This document shows positions 1-7,442 of a stretch of 51,287 nucleotides of DNA, piece after piece. Every line of letters begins with the position of its first letter. The stretch's first letter is position 1. The notes under the pieces were generated by a model. That model saw only the letters and a list, made by a program, of their open reading frames with translations. It was not told the origin of the DNA and did no database searches. Source of the stretch: a virus; the IMG/VR virus record IMGVR_UViG_3300037193_001287, positions 1 to 51,287 of that record, one strand, 5' to 3'. The position numbers and the translations under genes were made by a program.

Positions 1-141
1 ACGCGAGGCCGTGGGCGGTCGAGCATGTGACGTTGCCGGGCATCTTGGCGCCGGCCTCGGCGACGATGGCCCGGTTAAACGCGATGTAGGCGCCGGTGCG
101 GGGGGTGGACTCGGCGAGGAGGCGGAGGGTGGAGGTCTTGC
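1..141. repeat. Left copy of 141-bp terminal direct repeat (circular contig overlap)
   Basis: Bases 1-141 are identical to bases 51147-51287. The reading frame of the helicase gene passes through the join without a break, so the molecule is circular or circularly permuted and the unique length is 51,146 bp. An exact 141-base overlap is what a de Bruijn assembler working at k=141 leaves on a closed contig. It is therefore more likely an assembly overlap than a biological terminal redundancy. Confidence 0.95.
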
Positions 142-247
142 CGGCGCCGGCGCCGGCCTCGATGACGAGGGACTCGCCGGTGGCGAACAGGTCGAGGGCG
201 ACGCGCTGCTCGGGCGTCGGGGCGAACGTGGTCTCGGTGGAGGTCAT
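1..247 (-). CDS. UvrD-type SF1 helicase, N-terminal part (continues at 51146)
   Basis: This is the first part of the helicase gene that ends at 49750. The ATG at 247 starts a frame that runs off the left edge and continues at the right end, giving a 547-residue protein on the circle. Residues 32-38 (GAGAGKT) form the Walker A motif, preceded by TPEQ at 11-14, which resembles the Q-motif region of UvrD/Rep helicases. The start has no Shine-Dalgarno sequence; the ATG lies 6 nt after a -10 box (P1), so the mRNA is predicted to be leaderless. The protein begins Met-Thr-Ser-Thr like the four other leaderless genes. An internal Met (residue 69) would delete Walker A and cannot be the start. Confidence 0.93.
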   Translation of the reverse strand, partial: MTSTETTFAPTPEQRVALDLFATGESLVIEAGAGAGKTSTLRLLAESTPRTGAYIAFNRAIVAEAGAKMPGNVTCSTAHGLA

Positions 248-253
248 GGGCCT

Positions 254-282
254 ACCGTAATGGCGGGGCGGGTGGAGGTCAA
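254..282 (-). promoter_or_regulatory. P1: leaderless promoter of the helicase gene
   Basis: On the minus strand: TTGACC (277-282), 17-nt spacer, TACGGT (254-259), then AGGCCC and ATG (245-247). A start of transcription 6-7 nt after the -10 falls on the A of ATG. An operator-like half-palindrome, GAGGT-N5-GCCTA, covers 275-289. There is no Shine-Dalgarno sequence. Confidence 0.75.
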
Positions 283-286
283 GGGC

Positions 287-535
287 CTATTTGCGGCGGA
301 GCTCGGGCGGGAGGTCGGCCTCCGGCGTGACGGGTCGAGGAGCGGGCGCCGGCCGGCGGCGGCGGGCGGCGGCGGTGCGCTCGTGCTCGTGGAGGCGGCC
401 GGCGCGCTCGGCCGAGGAGCGGAGCCGGAGGGGGATCGCGGCCCAACCGCACGAGCAGGAGGCGCGCCAACGGTGGCGGTGCTCGGGGCCTCGGTCGTCG
501 AGGCGGAGGCGGTGCCTAGAGGCCTTGCGCGGCAC
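287..535 (-). CDS. Small basic protein with a CxC motif (82 aa), unknown function
   Basis: GTG start at 535 overlaps the end of the upstream gene by 20 bases; the stop lies just before promoter P1. The middle reads HRWRASCSCGW followed by a histidine/arginine-rich stretch, so a small metal-binding site is possible, but only two cysteines are present. Arg/Pro-rich ends suggest nucleic-acid binding. The start is uncertain because no clear ribosome binding site is visible. Confidence 0.55.
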   Translation of the reverse strand: MPRKASRHRLRLDDRGPEHRHRWRASCSCGWAAIPLRLRSSAERAGRLHEHERTAAARRRRPAPAPRPVTPEADLPPELRRK

Positions 536-896
536 GAGCTCGCGCGGCCTCGGGGTCGAAGGGGCGCCGCTCGATGGGCTCGGCCGGCGGCCAGGGGTCC
601 GGCGGTGGGGCGGCCTGCTCGGCCTCTAGCTGGCGGAGGAGCTCGACGCGTTCGGCCTCGGCGATGGCGAGGGCGTCGCGGCGGACGTCGTCGAGCTCGG
701 CGTCGAGGTCGGGCTCGACGGTGCCGGGCTGGCGGTCGGTGTCGACCATGGCCGGCGGCGGCGGTGATGGGCGGGTGAGGTCGACGTCGAGGACGTGGAG
801 GCCGGCGCCGCGGAGGAGGCCGACGACGAGGCCGGCGGTGAACTCGTCGCCGACGTCGAGGGGGCGGACGGTGACGGTGAGGGTGAGGTCGGGCAC
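516..896 (-). CDS. Hypothetical protein (126 aa)
   Basis: GTG start at 896 with GAGGAG just upstream. The N-terminal third (LTLTVTVRPLDVGDEFTAGL) looks like a small beta-rich domain; the rest is an acidic, charged helix rich in Glu/Asp/Ala (about residues 60-126), probably a coiled coil or extended helix. No family recognised. It belongs to the string of overlapping small genes downstream of promoter P2. Confidence 0.8.
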   Translation of the reverse strand: MPDLTLTVTVRPLDVGDEFTAGLVVGLLRGAGLHVLDVDLTRPSPPPPAMVDTDRQPGTVEPDLDAELDDVRRDALAIAEAERVELLRQLEAEQAAPPPDPWPPAEPIERRPFDPEAARARAAQGL

Positions 897-917
897 GGTG
901 CTCCTCGGTAGGGATGG

Positions 918-1115
918 TCAGTCGTCGACGTCGCGGCGGTGGCGGCCGCCGGCGTCGTAGGCGTCGAGCTCGGCGCGTGCTTCGACGAGGAGGTCGGTGA
1001 GCTCCTGCGCGCGAGCGCGTTTCGCCGGGGTGTCGAGGGCGTCGATGAGGCGGAGGCGGTTCTCGATGACGGCGACGCGGCCGACGAGCCGCTCGCGGGT
1101 CGAGGGCGTGGTCAT
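918..1115 (-). CDS. Small helical protein (65 aa)
   Basis: ATG at 1115 overlaps the upstream stop in an ATGA arrangement. Residues 5-55 form an amphipathic helical hairpin pattern (RERLVGRVAVIENRLRLID ... ELTDLLVEARAEL), with a basic/acidic tail. No family recognised. Translationally coupled to its neighbours. Confidence 0.75.
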   Translation of the reverse strand: MTTPSTRERLVGRVAVIENRLRLIDALDTPAKRARAQELTDLLVEARAELDAYDAGGRHRRDVDD

Positions 1116-1591
1116 AGCTGGCGGAGTCGATGGGCGGAGGCGGCGTCGCTGACGAACTCGCCGGGCTCGACGTAGTGGTCGACGATGACGTCCACGAGCT
1201 CGACGTCGACGAGGTCGAGCTCGGGGCGGATGCCGTCGGCGACGGCGTCGGCGATGACGGGGGCGACGTGGGGGCGCTGCCAACCGTGGAGGAGCTCGCC
1301 GGCGGCGCGGTGGCCGAGGGGGAGGAGGCATAGCCAGTCGACGCCGGCGAGCTCGTCGCGGTGGAACCCGTTGAGGCCGCATCGGCGGGCGCCGGCGAGG
1401 GCGTCGAGCGGGTAGGCGGGGATGCCGAGCGCGTGTAGGAGGGCGTGAGGGATGGCGGCGTAGTCGAGCTCGGCGGCGACGGCGCGGGCGACGTGCTGGC
1501 GGAGGGCTCGGGCGAAGGTGAGCCAACCGGCGCGCTCGCGGTCGGTCATGCGGTCGAGGAGGACGTCGTCGACGACGATGGGGTCGGCCAC
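1112..1591 (-). CDS. Hypothetical protein (159 aa)
   Basis: The GTG start at 1591 shares one base with the TAG of the upstream SWIM gene, and its stop overlaps the next gene by ATGA. Sequence includes CGLNGFHRDELAGVDWLCLLPLGHRAAGELLHGW (about 71-104), with two Cys and several His/Trp, then an acidic C-terminal segment rich in VDVELVDVIVD. No catalytic motif recognised. A longer upstream frame is Arg/Pro-rich and is the antisense-like extension, so it was not used. Confidence 0.75.
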   Translation of the reverse strand: MADPIVVDDVLLDRMTDRERAGWLTFARALRQHVARAVAAELDYAAIPHALLHALGIPAYPLDALAGARRCGLNGFHRDELAGVDWLCLLPLGHRAAGELLHGWQRPHVAPVIADAVADGIRPELDLVDVELVDVIVDHYVEPGEFVSDAASAHRLRQL

Positions 1592-1851
1592 TAGTCGACG
1601 AGGGCGGAGACGTTCGGGGGGGCGGTGGGGCGGCGGTGGTCGGCGTCGATGGCGGCGACGAACGCGGCTACCTGCCGGCGGTGGACGCATCGCTCGGCGC
1701 CGGCTTGGCCGGCCGGGCACGAGCAGGAGCGGCCGGCCACGAGCCACCACGCGCCAGGGGTCGAGCGGGACGCGACGAAGTAGCCGCCGGCCTGGGCCTG
1801 CCGGACGGTGCCGGCCGGGAGGAGGAGGGCCTCGTCGTCCTGGGCGCTCAT
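1591..1851 (-). CDS. SWIM zinc-finger protein (86 aa)
   Basis: Residues 43-57 fit the SWIM signature CxC-x9-CxH (C43, C45, C55, H57), flanked by the usual short beta strands (GGYFVASRSTPGAWWLVAG). SWIM domains bind one zinc and mediate protein or DNA contacts; short SWIM proteins are common in actinophage genomes. The ATG at 1851 overlaps the upstream stop (ATGA). Its position between the terminase and helicase genes suggests a role in DNA handling, which is inference. Confidence 0.8.
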   Translation of the reverse strand: MSAQDDEALLLPAGTVRQAQAGGYFVASRSTPGAWWLVAGRSCSCPAGQAGAERCVHRRQVAAFVAAIDADHRRPTAPPNVSALVD

Positions 1852-2042
1852 CGGAGGGCCTTGCACTTGGAACAGGTGACGAGGAGGGCCGGGTCGACGT
1901 TGGCGGCGGCGCCATGGACGGGGTCGGCGGTGGCCTTGCCGCACGGGGCGACGCCGGCCTCGGCGGTGAAGTGGACGCGGCCGGAGGGATGGCCGTTGCG
2001 GTCGAGGGTGAACGCTGCGGCGAGGCCGGCGGTGGAGGTCAT
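1848..2042 (-). CDS. Leaderless small CxxC protein (64 aa)
   Basis: First gene of the unit driven by promoter P2; ATG at 2042 lies 6 nt after the -10 and the protein begins Met-Thr-Ser-Thr. The C-terminal half carries CGK at 34-36 and TCSKC at 56-60, which could bind one zinc together with His24 or His43. Function unknown. Stop overlaps the SWIM gene start by ATGA. Confidence 0.8.
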   Translation of the reverse strand: MTSTAGLAAAFTLDRNGHPSGRVHFTAEAGVAPCGKATADPVHGAAANVDPALLVTCSKCKALR

Positions 2043-2048
2043 GGGCCT

Positions 2049-2077
2049 ACCGTAATGGAGGGCCGGCGGTAGGTCAA
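2049..2077 (-). promoter_or_regulatory. P2: leaderless promoter with operator-like palindrome
   Basis: Minus strand TTGACC (2072-2077), 17-nt spacer, TACGGT (2049-2054), AGGCCC, ATG. The interrupted palindrome TAGGT-CAACA-ACCTA covers 2070-2084 and includes the -35 box. The block from -35 through codon 4 is shared with P1 and P3-P5. Confidence 0.78.
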
Positions 2078-2171
2078 CAACCTATGTCGGGGCGTGGAAC
2101 GGCCGCCGGCTCGGATGGGTTGCCGGCCGCCGGACGGGGCGAGCCGGCGCCGAGGTCGGCGGCCGCTCGAT

Positions 2172-2193
2172 GGCCGGAAGGACACAACCGGCC
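2172..2193 (-). terminator. Hairpin downstream of the large terminase gene
   Basis: GGCCGG and CCGGCC (2172-2177 and 2188-2193) form a perfect 6-bp stem 15 bases past the TerL stop. No T-tract follows. The 2085-2207 stretch otherwise holds GC-rich inverted repeats and one weak 39-codon frame from an ATG at 2202; I see no convincing gene there. Together the region probably separates the terminase unit from the P2 unit. Confidence 0.35.
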
Positions 2194-2207
2194 GAGCTCA
2201 TCGTAGG

Positions 2208-3749
2208 TCAGAGCTCGCGCGCCAGGAGGTCGCCGGCCTCGGAGCGGATGGTCTCGACGACGCGCTCGGGCTGGCCGGGCGGCGGCCGGTTGCCGGCGCT
2301 GGCGGCCGGGCGGCCTTCTAGTTCCATGAGGAGGTAGCGGAGGGCGTCGTAGGCGTGGTCCTCGCCGGTGGTGTCGACGTCCTCGGGGCGGCGGTCGTCG
2401 CGCACGAGCTCGGGGAGGGTGCGGATGAGGTCGCGGCACGTTGAGTAGATGAGGAGGCGGGGGAGGCCGTCGTCGCGGACGCGCAACTTGTCGGCCACGA
2501 GGGCGACGCCGGCGAGGCGGTCGTTGCGGGCCTTGTGGACCGGGAGGCCGGCCTCGCGGTAGACGGCGGCGATGCTGCCGGGCGGGGGGCGGCCGTCGTC
2601 GGGGGCGCCGATGATCTTGGCGCCGGCGGTCGGCTCGTGGTGCGGGTTGCGCGCCCAGGTGGACGGGTCGAGGGCGACGGGGATGGGGCGGCCGGGGCGG
2701 CGTTCGCCGACCTCCTCGGCGTCGAGGATGCGGCGGGCTTGCTGCGCGGGGGTGAGGCCGGCCTTGTAGAGCTCGCGGTAGATGACGACGAGGCCATCGG
2801 AGAGCTTGGCTCCCCATAGGGCGGCGAACGGGGCGTCGAGGCCGTAGTCGACGCCGACGGCGCGGGTGACGCCGGCGCCGGGCCGGATGGGGAGCCGCTC
2901 GGGGTCGATGACGTGGATGGCGGTCCGGAAGTCGCGGAACCGTTGGCCGGCGTAGACGTTCCAGTCGCCGTAACGCATCGCTCGGCGCTCATCTTCGGGG
3001 AGGCGTTCTAGGACGGCGGCGTAGTGCGGGTCGACGTCGGGGTTGTCCTCGACGGTCGCCATGACGAACGCGCGGGTGCCGGGGTTGGGGTCGTCGACCG
3101 GGTCGGGCGCCGGCCGGAACACGGTGCCGTCCCCTTGGGGGAACGGGTCGATGAACCGGCGCTTGACCCAACCGTGGCCGACGCCACCGGGGTTCGCGGT
3201 GCTGATGGCTTTGGGGACGTAGCCGACGGCCTCCATGCGGCGGGCGAGCTCGCCGGAGACGCGCAGGCGGTGGAGGAGGTAGCGGTATTGGAACTCGGTG
3301 AACTGCTCTAGCTGGTCGAACCCGGCGATGGCCCATTCGGCGCCCTGGTACTTCGTGACGTCCTTGTCGGTCGCGCAATGGGCGAGTCGGAGGCGGCTGC
3401 CGTTGCGGAACGTCCAGATGTATTTGGAGGCGTTGTAGGTGCCGATGCTCGTGGGGAGGCGGTCTAGGAGGCGTTGCTCGATGCCGCCGAGCTCGGATAG
3501 CTGCGGATGCGTTCGCCGGAATAGGACGCCGTTGGCGCCGGGGAACTCCAACAGGACGGCGAGAACTTCGGCGATGAGGTAGTCGGTTTTTCCTCCGCCG
3601 GCGGCGCCGCCGTAGAGGAGCTCGTCGACCTCGGTGCGGTGCGCGATCTGTTGCCGGTCGTTGGGGCCGGGCTGGCGGTCGGTGTTGCGGGGGGGCGGGT
3701 AGTCGACGATGACGCCGGCCGGCGGCGCCGGCGTCTCGGCGACGGCCAC
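2208..3749 (-). CDS. Terminase large subunit (TerL)
   Basis: ATP-driven DNA packaging motor with nuclease. Residues 47-55 (GGAAGGGKT) are Walker A, FDQLEQF at 144-150 occupies the Walker B position, and STANPGG at 183-189 matches the coupling motif. The C-terminal RNase-H-like nuclease shows Asp301 (GVDYG), Asp361 (ALDPS) and Asp464/Asp468 (GEDHAYDAL). At 513 residues the length is normal. GTG start at 3749, three bases after the preceding stop. The Walker B segment has Gln/Leu-Glu rather than the usual DE pair, so Glu149 is the likely catalytic carboxylate. The small terminase gene is about 1.4 kb upstream, separated by five small genes. Confidence 0.95.
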   Translation of the reverse strand: MAVAETPAPPAGVIVDYPPPRNTDRQPGPNDRQQIAHRTEVDELLYGGAAGGGKTDYLIAEVLAVLLEFPGANGVLFRRTHPQLSELGGIEQRLLDRLPTSIGTYNASKYIWTFRNGSRLRLAHCATDKDVTKYQGAEWAIAGFDQLEQFTEFQYRYLLHRLRVSGELARRMEAVGYVPKAISTANPGGVGHGWVKRRFIDPFPQGDGTVFRPAPDPVDDPNPGTRAFVMATVEDNPDVDPHYAAVLERLPEDERRAMRYGDWNVYAGQRFRDFRTAIHVIDPERLPIRPGAGVTRAVGVDYGLDAPFAALWGAKLSDGLVVIYRELYKAGLTPAQQARRILDAEEVGERRPGRPIPVALDPSTWARNPHHEPTAGAKIIGAPDDGRPPPGSIAAVYREAGLPVHKARNDRLAGVALVADKLRVRDDGLPRLLIYSTCRDLIRTLPELVRDDRRPEDVDTTGEDHAYDALRYLLMELEGRPAASAGNRPPPGQPERVVETIRSEAGDLLAREL

Positions 3750-3752
3750 GAG

Positions 3753-4088
3753 CTAGTTGAGCCGGCCCATGCGTCGGGCGTGCTCCTGGCGGGCCGTGTG
3801 GGCCTCCTCGGCGAGAACAGGGAGCAGGGCGCCGAGGAGCTCGGCCATGGTGACGACTTGCTCGTAGGTGAACGCGACGCGGCCGTGGTCGACGCGGCGG
3901 CCTCGTTCGCCGAGGACGACGTCGCTGACGGACTCGATGACGAACCCGACGTCGTCGAGGTCGGGCGGGTTGCCTTGCCGGTCGCGGACCTTGTAGGTGG
4001 TGAGGCTGTCGTTGAGGAGGTCGGCGAGGGCGGTGGCGTTCTCGTAGGCGAGGAGCCGGTCGTCGCCGGTCGCGGCCCATGTGGTCAC
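3753..4088 (-). CDS. Hypothetical protein (111 aa) before TerL
   Basis: GTG start at 4088 overlaps the upstream stop (GTGA). Mixed alpha/beta composition: LLAYENATALADLLNDSLTTYKV at 12-34, then DDVGFVIESVSDVVLGE (45-61) and a C-terminal amphipathic helix ending in a basic tail. Ordinary acidic protein, no motif recognised. Lies in the terminase operon with three bases to TerL. Confidence 0.82.
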   Translation of the reverse strand: MTTWAATGDDRLLAYENATALADLLNDSLTTYKVRDRQGNPPDLDDVGFVIESVSDVVLGERGRRVDHGRVAFTYEQVVTMAELLGALLPVLAEEAHTARQEHARRMGRLN

Positions 4089-4315
4089 GAGCCGGTCTCG
4101 TCGGCGAAATAGCGGTCGAGGCGGGCTGCGGTGGCCTCGCTGAACCGGTTGGCGACGACGGCGTCGATGGCCGGGTAGCGGGCTCCGCGGGCTTCTAGGG
4201 CGGCGGCGAGCTCCTCGTGGTTGAGGTCGCGCCAGTCGTCGACGGGGTCGAGGGCCGGGCCGCGGCCGTCGAGGTCGAGCTCCTCCATGCCGAACAGTGT
4301 GCCCATGAGGGTCAT
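4085..4315 (-). CDS. Hypothetical acidic protein (76 aa)
   Basis: ATG at 4315 overlaps the upstream stop (ATGA). Two helical stretches, WRDLNHEELAAALEARG (29-45) and VVANRFSEATAARLDRYFA (53-71). No family recognised. Part of the terminase operon. Confidence 0.75.
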   Translation of the reverse strand: MTLMGTLFGMEELDLDGRGPALDPVDDWRDLNHEELAAALEARGARYPAIDAVVANRFSEATAARLDRYFADETGS

Positions 4316-4581
4316 TGGCGAGGCCTCGGGCCGGCGTCGGGCGGCGCGCCTTCGGTGGGGCGAATCTCGCGTTCGGTGGGCGGGGCGAGGTAGTGGCGGC
4401 CGATGGTGGGGTCGAACTCCAACGTGCCGGCGGTGACGGTGGCGAGGACGAGCGCGTTTTCGTCGTCGACGACGCGGATGGCGCCGGGAGGGATGGAGTA
4501 GCCGTTCCAGTCGAGGACGACGTCGAGGTCGGGGGTGAGGAGGGTGCCGTCGCCGTTGTTGCGGGCCATGCGCGGCGCCAT
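4312..4581 (-). CDS. Hypothetical protein (89 aa)
   Basis: Starts at 4581, one base from the preceding stop at 4582. Beta-rich centre (DLDVVLDWNGYSIPPGAIRV, 18-37; NALVLATVTAGTLEFD, 42-57) and a Pro/Arg-rich C terminus. Could be a small structural or head-related protein, but nothing specific supports this. Confidence 0.72.
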   Translation of the reverse strand: MAPRMARNNGDGTLLTPDLDVVLDWNGYSIPPGAIRVVDDENALVLATVTAGTLEFDPTIGRHYLAPPTEREIRPTEGAPPDAGPRPRQ

Positions 4582-4890
4582 CTAGCCGGCCTCCACGGTG
4601 CGGTAGGCAAGCTGCTCGACGGGGAGGTCGCGCCGGAGGACGGCGACGAGCTCCTCGGCGCGGAAGGTGTCGCCGCCGGGTGTGAGCTCGACGACGATGC
4701 CGCCGGTGCGGGCGTCGAGCTCGGCGAGGAGCTCGATGGTGGTGGCGAGGCCGAGGTTGGCGCCGGCGTCGGTATAGGCGTCGGCGAGGGCGGCCTCGGC
4801 GTCGGCGGCGGGCATGCCGGCGTGGACGAGCTCGGTGATGAGCTCGGCGCGCATCGTGTCGAGGACGCGGCGGGCGGTCTCGGTGCCCAT
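4582..4890 (-). CDS. Hypothetical protein (102 aa)
   Basis: ATG at 4890 abuts the previous stop. N-terminal 60 residues are helical (RRVLDTMRAELITELVHAG, then alanine-rich helices), the C-terminal part contains GGIVVELTPGGDTFRAEELVAVLRRDL. No recognised domain. Confidence 0.75.
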   Translation of the reverse strand: MGTETARRVLDTMRAELITELVHAGMPAADAEAALADAYTDAGANLGLATTIELLAELDARTGGIVVELTPGGDTFRAEELVAVLRRDLPVEQLAYRTVEAG

Positions 4891-5178
4891 CTAGCCGGCC
4901 TCCGGCGCGCGCTCGTACTTGCGGGCGAGGACGTCGGGGTCGAGCGGCCAGAGGTCCGAGGGGTCGCCGGGGTTGCGGGCGACGTAGGTGCCGACGGGGA
5001 TGGGGAGCCAACCGGAGGAGCCATCGACGCCGGCGCGGACTTCGCACTCGTCGTCGCCGGCGAACCGGACCTTGCCGGCGGTGGCGAGGAGGACGAGCTC
5101 GGAGGCGGCCTCGGTGGTGCCGTCCCATTGGACGGCCTCGATGGTCGCCGGCCGGGCGATGTAGCGGGTGAGGGTCAT
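4891..5178 (-). CDS. PGDYG-like small phage protein (95 aa)
   Basis: The layout VQWDG (15-20), a central SGWLPIPVGTYVARNPGD (53-72) and a C-terminal WPLDPDVLARKYE (78-90) matches the small PGDYG-type proteins found in many phages, where a short beta domain ends with a WPV-x-P-x-F/LxxxYE motif. Function of that family is unknown. ATGA overlap with the small terminase gene. Confidence 0.7.
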   Translation of the reverse strand: MTLTRYIARPATIEAVQWDGTTEAASELVLLATAGKVRFAGDDECEVRAGVDGSSGWLPIPVGTYVARNPGDPSDLWPLDPDVLARKYERAPEAG

Positions 5179-5825
5179 GTTGGGGCTCCTAGCTGGATGA
5201 CCTCGACGTTGCCGCGGTCGGGGCGGGGTGAGGTGATGACGACGGTGAGGCGGCCGTCGGCGTCCTCCTCGGCGAGCTCGTGGTCGTAACCCTCGATGGC
5301 GAGCAGGTCTCGGACGGCCCGGTTCAGGACCATCGACAACTCGTTGAGGGTGGGGACGGCCGACTCGGCGATGAGAACGTCGACCTTGGCGGCCATCGCG
5401 GCCTTGCGGGCCGCTTTCTGCTCGGCCGGGCCGAAGTCGGCGGCCTGAGCCTCGACGGCGAGAGCGTCGCGCCAACGGTCGCGGGCGACCTTGACGAGCT
5501 CCTCGTCCTCCTCGGCGCGGGCGAGCTTGGCGGCGATCATGCTGGCCGTTCGGAGGGTGAGGGACTCGCGGAGGAGGTCGACGAGCTCGTTGCGTTGCTG
5601 CTTGTGCTTCGCGAGGCGGGCGGCGGTGGCGGCCTCGGTCTGAGCTTCGTGGCGGCCTCGGTCTCGGGCGACCTCGGCCGGGTTGACGCCGGCCTTGGCG
5701 AGCCATCCGCGGAGCGTGGAGACGGAACAGCCGACGCGTTCGGCGACGGCGCGCAAGCTGAGGTTCTCCTCGACGAACAGGGAGACGGCGAGGGCTTTCT
5801 CCTGTTCGCTGAATCGGTTACCCAT
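5175..5825 (-). CDS. Terminase small subunit (helix-turn-helix)
   Basis: Residues 6-45 form a helix-turn-helix of the transposase/terminase-small type (EKALAVSLFVEENLSLRAVAERVG, CSVSTLRGWLAKAG). A long charged helical region (55-150) and a beta-rich C-terminal tail (RLTVVITS) follow, as expected for a DNA-recognition plus oligomerisation subunit. The 216-residue length suits phage TerS proteins. ATG at 5825 has GAGGAGG 8 nt upstream; the start overlaps the previous gene by 8 bases. Assignment rests on HTH plus its place in the TerL operon. Confidence 0.75.
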   Translation of the reverse strand: MGNRFSEQEKALAVSLFVEENLSLRAVAERVGCSVSTLRGWLAKAGVNPAEVARDRGRHEAQTEAATAARLAKHKQQRNELVDLLRESLTLRTASMIAAKLARAEEDEELVKVARDRWRDALAVEAQAADFGPAEQKAARKAAMAAKVDVLIAESAVPTLNELSMVLNRAVRDLLAIEGYDHELAEEDADGRLTVVITSPRPDRGNVEVIQLGAPT

Positions 5826-6567
5826 CGGCGGGGCCTCCTCGGTAGGTCAACGACCTCCATACCCTGCTCGGGCTCGCGTGGCTCGTGGCTTGGGTGGTGG
5901 GGACGAACCTGTCGGTGGGGGCGATGAGGCCTTCGTTGGCGGCCCATCGGAACAGGGGGCCGGAGGCGCGGGGTTCGGCGGGCTTGGGCACGAGGGTCCA
6001 GAGGTCGTCGCCGGTGAGGTACTCGCGGTCGGCGGCGAGGCGGCGGAGGGCGGCCTTGGCGGCGTCTTTCCAGTCGTCGGGGGCGTGTTCCTCGGCGCGG
6101 GCCATGCCGTCGTCGCGGCGGAGCTCGCCGGCGCGCCGGTTGCGGCGGGCCTCCTCCATGCGGCGGTCGAGCTCGGCGGCGTAGGCGGCGGTGTCGAGGG
6201 TGACGGTGGCGGTGGGGCCGAGCTTGACGACGTTGTCGGGGCCGAGGGCGCCGGCGAGGTCGTCGGGGACGACGACGTGGAGGGTGGCGGCGGCGTCGAG
6301 GTCGACGCCGGAGCGAATGAGGGCCTCGACGTCGAGCTCGTCGAGGCTGTCGGGGCCGTAGGCGGTGAGGCGGGCGGCGGCGGTGCGGGCTCGGCCGTGC
6401 CAGTCCTGGCCGGTGCCGGGCACGAGGCCGACGGGTGAAAGGGGGTGTTGGGCGTGCTCGCGCCGGAGGCGGTCGGCGGCGGCCTGGGCCTCCGGCGTGA
6501 GCTCGCGGGCCGGGCCGTCGGCCCAACCGCCGCCGCGACGGCCGTACAGAATGTCGCGGGCGGTCAT
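5818..6567 (-). CDS. Hypothetical protein with C-terminal winged-helix-like domain (249 aa)
   Basis: The C-terminal 90 residues (about 155-245) follow a pattern seen in many phage and plasmid proteins: W-x-DAAKAALRRLA, TGDDLWTLVPKP, EPRASGPLFRWAANEGLIAPTDR and a final SRVWRSL. This is a compact helical, probably winged-helix, module of unknown role. The N-terminal part is charged and helical (TPEAQAAADRLRREHA) with a beta-rich middle (TLHVVVPDDL, TATVTLDTAAY). Upstream neighbour of small terminase. Confidence 0.78.
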   Translation of the reverse strand: MTARDILYGRRGGGWADGPARELTPEAQAAADRLRREHAQHPLSPVGLVPGTGQDWHGRARTAAARLTAYGPDSLDELDVEALIRSGVDLDAAATLHVVVPDDLAGALGPDNVVKLGPTATVTLDTAAYAAELDRRMEEARRNRRAGELRRDDGMARAEEHAPDDWKDAAKAALRRLAADREYLTGDDLWTLVPKPAEPRASGPLFRWAANEGLIAPTDRFVPTTQATSHASPSRVWRSLTYRGGPADG

Positions 6568-6570
6568 GGG

Positions 6571-7437
6571 TCAGTCGCCGCCGAGGGTGGCGACGGCGGT
6601 GTCGGGGGCGGGGCCGGCGATGAGGAGGGCGTCGGCGAGCGCGGTGGCGACCTCGGAGCGGACGTCGAGGTAGGCGGCGCGCTTCACCTCATGCGGCCGG
6701 TTGAGCTTGTAGCCCATGGTCACCTCGCCGCCGCCGCGGGGGAGGCGGTAGCGGAACCGGGCGAGGAGCTCGTAGGCGGGGAGGCCGACGAAGGGTTTGA
6801 CGGCGAGCTCGATGGTGTCGGGGATGACGACGGTGCCGTCGGCGCCGGCGGAGGCCTCGACCTCCTCCTCGTAGGCAAGCTGGACGCGGCCATCCGCGAG
6901 GCGGCGGCCGGAACGGACGCGGGTGTTGACGTTCGCGTGGAGGGTCTGCGCGAGGTCGAGCATGGCGGCCGGCGCCGGCGAGCGGAGCTCGGAGAGGCCG
7001 TTCTCGACGTGCTCGGCGAAAGCCTCTTGGCCCATGAGGCGGCCGTCCTGGCCGGTCCAGTGGTTCCATTCGGGGGTGGGGCGGAGGGCGAGCTCGACGC
7101 GGTAGTCGCGCCAACCGGGTTCGGGGCCGGTGTCGTCGTTGAGGACGGCGACGAGGGCGAGGCGGTCCTCATCCGCGTAGACGACGGGGTCGGCGACGCG
7201 GCGGGCTTCGACGGCGGCGACGAAGCTGTCGGCGTCGTAGACGCTGATCGTGCCGTGCGAGCGGGTGGGCGCCGGGAGGCGGAACGAGGCGTCGATGCGT
7301 GAGCTTGTCCAACCGGGCGGGAGGAGCATCCTGCCGGTGTCGCCGGCGTCGACGGGGAGGAACTCGGGGCCGGCGGCGAGCTCGGCGACGGCGTCGGCCT
7401 CGGTGCGGCTGCCGACGGTCTCGGTGGTGAAGGTCAT
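6571..7437 (-). CDS. DUF2303-family phage protein (288 aa)
   Basis: The central segment with HWTGQDGRLMGQEAFAEHVENG (about 130-152) and the following beta-rich half match DUF2303/YfdQ proteins found in prophages and actinophages; their biochemical role is not known. I chose the ATG at 7437 because GAGGAG sits 8 nt upstream; the GTG at 7446 overlaps the previous stop and would add three residues. It forms a pair with the upstream 155-residue gene, an arrangement often seen for this family. Confidence 0.85.
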   Translation of the reverse strand: MTFTTETVGSRTEADAVAELAAGPEFLPVDAGDTGRMLLPPGWTSSRIDASFRLPAPTRSHGTISVYDADSFVAAVEARRVADPVVYADEDRLALVAVLNDDTGPEPGWRDYRVELALRPTPEWNHWTGQDGRLMGQEAFAEHVENGLSELRSPAPAAMLDLAQTLHANVNTRVRSGRRLADGRVQLAYEEEVEASAGADGTVVIPDTIELAVKPFVGLPAYELLARFRYRLPRGGGEVTMGYKLNRPHEVKRAAYLDVRSEVATALADALLIAGPAPDTAVATLGGD

Positions 7438-7442
7438 GGCGG

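Noticed and set aside
1-141. The terminal repeat as a biological direct terminal repeat of a linear virion genome
   Set aside because: 141 bp is a typical assembler k-mer overlap and the repeat lies within a coding sequence. True direct terminal repeats normally fall in intergenic DNA and are longer. Virion end mapping would settle it.
2085-2202. A 39-codon frame (ATG 2202) after TerL
   Set aside because: Product is Pro/Arg/Ala-rich, overlaps terminator-like inverted repeats, and its end runs into the palindrome of promoter P2. Not convincing as a gene.
2074-2817. Arg/Pro-rich minus-strand frame overlapping the TerL gene (and many similar ones, for example 15388-14273, 19752-17761)
   Set aside because: Composition is almost only Arg, Pro, Ala and His, caused by out-of-frame reading of C-rich codons. 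TerL and other genes with conserved motifs occupy the same DNA.
5822-5850. A sixth leaderless promoter before the small terminase gene
   Set aside because: TTGACC is present at 5845-5850 within a palindrome copy, but the position 17 nt downstream reads CGATGG, not a -10 box, and a good Shine-Dalgarno is present. The site is kept only as an operator-like copy.
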